From: Lachnospiraceae bacterium
Lineage (GTDB): Bacteria > Bacillota > Clostridia > Lachnospirales > Lachnospiraceae
Direction: 5' to 3'
NCBI GenBank assembly: GCA_910575565.1
Contig: CAJTFL010000004.1
Span: 310,001 to 374,000, forward strand
DNA: 64,000 nt
In this document: piece by piece, positions 61,695 to 64,000 of the stretch
Layout of the letters: every line of letters starts with the position of its first letter
How positions within the stretch are numbered: the stretch's first letter is position 1
Position numbers and translations under genes: made by a program
Notes under the pieces: model-generated
The model's database searches: none
Told to the model about the DNA's origin: nothing
Seen by the model: the letters and a program-made list of their open reading frames with translations, nothing else

Positions 61695-62639
61695 TTACCG
61701 CTCCGCCCTCATGGGATTGTTCAGGAAATCCTCATAGGACAGCCGGATCCCTTCCTCCAGCTCAGTCCGGTAGGTCCACCCTAAGCTGGCTGCCTTGGAA
61801 ACATCCAAAAGCTTCCTGGGCGTGCCGTTGGGCTTCGTGGCATCCCAGCGGATCTCCCCGGAATACCCCACCACCTTCGCCACCAGCTCCGTCAGTTCCT
61901 TAATGGACAGCTCCTTGCCTGTGCCTGCGTTAACCGTTTCATTGCCGCTGTAATGGTTCATCAGGTACACGCAAAGGTTTGCCAAATCGTCCACATACAG
62001 AAATTCCCGCAAGGGCGACCCGTCACCCCAGCACGTCACAAAGGGCAGCTTCTGCTCCTTGGCCTCGTGGAAACGGCGGATCAGGGCAGGCAGCACATGG
62101 CTGTGGGTGGGATGGTAGTTGTCGTTAGGCCCGTACAGGTTCGTGGGCATCACGGAGATATAGTCCGTGCCGTACTGGCGGTTTAAAAATTCACAGTACT
62201 TAAGGCCGGAAATCTTTGCCAGGGCATAAGCCTCATTGGTCTTTTCCAACTCCGAGGTCAGCAGGCAGCTCTCCGGCATAGGCTGGGGAGCCATCCGCGG
62301 GTAAATGCAGGAAGAGCCTAAAAATTCCAGCTTCCTGCACCCATTCTGCCAGGCGGAGTGGATCACATTCATCTCCAGGGTCATATTAAACCACATAAAA
62401 TCCGCCAAGGCCTGCTGGTTCGCCATAATCCCCCCCACCTTGGCCGCTGCCAGGAAAACATATTCCGGCTTCTCCTGGGCAAAGAAGCGCTCCACCGCCT
62501 CCTGGCGGCAAAGATCCAGCTCCTTGTGGGTCCGGGTGATGATGTTTTCATAGCCTTGGCGCTTAAGCTCCCGAACAATAGCGGAGCCCACCATTCCCCG
62601 GTGGCCCGCCACGTAAATCTTCGCGTTTTTCTCCATCAT
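61695..62639 (-). CDS. fcl: GDP-L-fucose synthase
   Basis: The 314-residue SDR has [20 protein letters not shown] at the N-terminus. [16 protein letters not shown] (catalytic Ser and Cys region near 107) and [15 protein letters not shown] (YxxxK near 136) follow. [16 protein letters not shown] is also family-specific. It converts GDP-4-keto-6-deoxymannose to GDP-L-fucose by epimerisation and reduction. It overlaps the gmd stop by 4 bases, so the two consecutive enzymes are coupled. Confidence 0.95.
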   Translation of the reverse strand: MMEKNAKIYVAGHRGMVGSAIVRELKRQGYENIITRTHKELDLCRQEAVERFFAQEKPEYVFLAAAKVGGIMANQQALADFMWFNMTLEMNVIHSAWQNGCRKLEFLGSSCIYPRMAPQPMPESCLLTSELEKTNEAYALAKISGLKYCEFLNRQYGTDYISVMPTNLYGPNDNYHPTHSHVLPALIRRFHEAKEQKLPFVTCWGDGSPLREFLYVDDLANLCVYLMNHYSGNETVNAGTGKELSIKELTELVAKVVGYSGEIRWDATKPNGTPRKLLDVSKAASLGWTYRTELEEGIRLSYEDFLNNPMRAER

Positions 62640-63718
62640 CCGGCCTCCCCCTGCCTCCCGGCCTTTTCTCTCCTTGCAAGGGCACGGTCATGCTCCGCCA
62701 TGATCCGCACCAATTCCTCATAGCTGGTTTTCTGGGGATTCCATCCAAGCACCGTCTTAGCCTTCGTGGGATCTCCCCAAAGGTTATCCACATCCGTAGG
62801 ACGGAACCACTCCGGGTTAACGCACACTAAAAGCTTCCCGGTAGACGCGTCGTACCCCTTCTCCTCCAGCCCGGAGCCTTCCCACCGGACAGCCATGCCG
62901 TTCGCCCTAAAGGCTTTCTCCGCAAAATCCCTGACCGTATGCTGCATCCCGGTAGCAATCACAAAATCCTCCGGCTTATCCTGCTGCATCATCAGCCACA
63001 TACATTCCACATAATCCTTGGCATAGCCCCAGTCCCTAAGGGAATCCAGGTTCCCAAGCTCCAAATGATCCTGCAGCCCCTCCGCGATGCGCCCGGCAGC
63101 CAGGGTAATCTTACGGGTAACGAAATTCTCGCCCCTGCGCTCCGACTCATGGTTAAATAAAATCCCGTTAACGGCAAACATCCCGTAAGCCTCACGGTAC
63201 TCCTTGGTAATCCAAAACCCATACTGCTTTGCCACCGCGTAAGGGCTGTAGGGATGGAAGGGCGTAGTCTCCCGCTGGGGAACCTCCTCCACCTTGCCGT
63301 ACAGCTCAGAGGTAGAGGCCTGGTAAACCTTGGTTTTCCTTGCCAGCCCAAGGATGCGCACCGCCTCCAGGATCCGCAGCACCCCGATGGCGTCCACATC
63401 CCCGGAGTACTCCGGAACGTCAAAAGAAACCTGCACATGGCTCTGGGCCGCCAGGTTATAGATCTCGTCAGGCTGCACAATATTGACAATGCGGATTAAC
63501 GACGCGGAATCCGATAAATCGCCGTCATGGAGGGTAACGGCATTGCGGGCAAGGAGGTGATCAATCCTGGACGTGTTTGCCAGGGAAGCCCTTCGGGTAA
63601 CGCCGTGTACCCGGTATCCTTTTTCCAAAAGGAACTCCGCCAAATAAGAACCGTCCTGGCCGGTGATCCCGGTGATCAGGGCGGTTTTAGGCGCGGTGTT
63701 TTGATTTATTCCGTTCAT
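62636..63718 (-). CDS. gmd: GDP-mannose 4,6-dehydratase
   Basis: The 360-residue protein shows [20 protein letters not shown], the active-site [16 protein letters not shown], and [13 protein letters not shown] (YxxxK). It produces GDP-4-keto-6-deoxy-D-mannose, the precursor of GDP-fucose. A GAGGAA site precedes the ATG. It is the first gene of the minus-strand block gmd-fcl-manC-manA-phosphohexomutase, a complete route from fructose-6-P to GDP-fucose. Confidence 0.95.
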   Translation of the reverse strand: MNGINQNTAPKTALITGITGQDGSYLAEFLLEKGYRVHGVTRRASLANTSRIDHLLARNAVTLHDGDLSDSASLIRIVNIVQPDEIYNLAAQSHVQVSFDVPEYSGDVDAIGVLRILEAVRILGLARKTKVYQASTSELYGKVEEVPQRETTPFHPYSPYAVAKQYGFWITKEYREAYGMFAVNGILFNHESERRGENFVTRKITLAAGRIAEGLQDHLELGNLDSLRDWGYAKDYVECMWLMMQQDKPEDFVIATGMQHTVRDFAEKAFRANGMAVRWEGSGLEEKGYDASTGKLLVCVNPEWFRPTDVDNLWGDPTKAKTVLGWNPQKTSYEELVRIMAEHDRALARREKAGRQGEAG

Positions 63719-63737
63719 GAATCATTCCTCAACTTTC

Positions 63738-63881
63738 CTTGTTTGCTTTTTGCTTAACTTGCTTGCTTTTTTGCTTAACTTGCTTGCTTTTTGCTTAACC
63801 TGTTTGCTTTTTATTTAACTTGTTTGCTTTTTGTTTAGCTTGTTTGCTTTTTTGCTTAACTTGTTTGCTTTTTGTTTAGCT
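63738..63881. repeat. Tandem 20-21-bp repeats upstream of gmd
   Basis: About seven head-to-tail copies of TTGTTTGCTTTTTGCTTAAC-like units lie just upstream of the gmd start. T-run lengths and single bases vary. The rest of the stretch to 64000 holds no gene I can support. The gmd promoter should be here, but the repeats obscure it. Confidence 0.8.
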
Positions 63882-64000
63882 TCCTTTATTTTGTTCATTT
63901 TACCGTCTGCTTCCAAGGATTTAAATCGCATATATTGAGGAATATTTGTACGATATTGGCTTTTTAATTTTCTGTTTATCCGTTCATTGCTTTTCCCATT

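Overview
The window reads as chromosome of an anaerobic Firmicute of the Lachnospiraceae / Clostridium cluster XIVa type. This is inferred from gene content and order: the SCIFF ranthipeptide pair (scfA/scfB) beside a SecD-SecF fusion, tgt and yajC; a TIGR04086-type membrane protein; a cytosolic CspB-like subtilase; clostridial surface polysaccharide genes. Core genes are moderately GC-rich. Islands at about 8-30 kb contain very AT-rich genes and decayed mobile DNA.

Layout. (1) 0.2-7.6 kb: housekeeping block on the minus strand. scfA has its own promoter and a downstream hairpin terminator or attenuator, followed by scfB, secDF, tgt and yajC. A TIGR04086 membrane protein and a HlyC/CorC-type CBS protein follow. 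(2) 7.6-14.2 kb: accessory and defence region. It holds a frameshifted MqsR-like toxin next to an intact MqsA/Panacea-type antitoxin, small broken ORFs, a secreted protein, and an orphan TIR-STAND-TPR gene with its own terminator. (3) 14.6-23.3 kb: an AT-rich Wzx/Wzy-type polysaccharide operon (Alg14/Alg13 pair, two GT32, GT2, GT4, polymerase, PRTase-HAD fusion, flippase). A degenerate tyrosine-recombinase homologue lies at its head. (4) 24.4-26.1 kb: an intact tyrosine recombinase enclosed by two identical 28-bp sites in inverted orientation, a candidate invertible segment upstream of the polysaccharide operon. (5) 26.4-30.4 kb: a graveyard with BREX remnants (PglX tail, AlbA_2-type gene with an internal deletion, PglZ 5' part), an Xre regulator, a serine recombinase remnant and a Phd antitoxin remnant.

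(6) 30.5-36.4 kb: lspA-like gene, CspB-like subtilase, ClpX, HtrA-like protease with a repeat-rich N-terminus. (7) 36.5-50 kb: second polysaccharide locus on the minus strand: TPP enzyme, epimerase, C-methyltransferase-like protein, TbADH-like dehydrogenase, three GT2 proteins, a priming sugar transferase and an LCP ligase with a Pro/Gly/Ser/Asn repeat tail. The four sugar-modifying enzymes look like a pathway for a branched or methylated sugar. (8) 50.3-53.3 kb: cell-wall-binding repeat protein, two small coiled-coil proteins, a pseudopilin. (9) 53.5-63.7 kb: Wzz-like protein, a second priming transferase, then a GDP-fucose supply block (gmd, fcl, manC, manA, phosphohexomutase).

The most unusual features are the inverted recombinase sites with the paired intact and degenerate integrases (24.4-26.1 kb), and the intergenic region at 56.5-57.4 kb. 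That region has two tandem-repeat arrays and two oppositely oriented copies of a structured element. The outer stems of the two copies differ in sequence but are self-complementary in each, and the conserved inner hairpin shows compensatory base-pair changes. Several accessory genes are broken by single-base indels, four of them in or beside homopolymer runs, which may be decay or assembly error.
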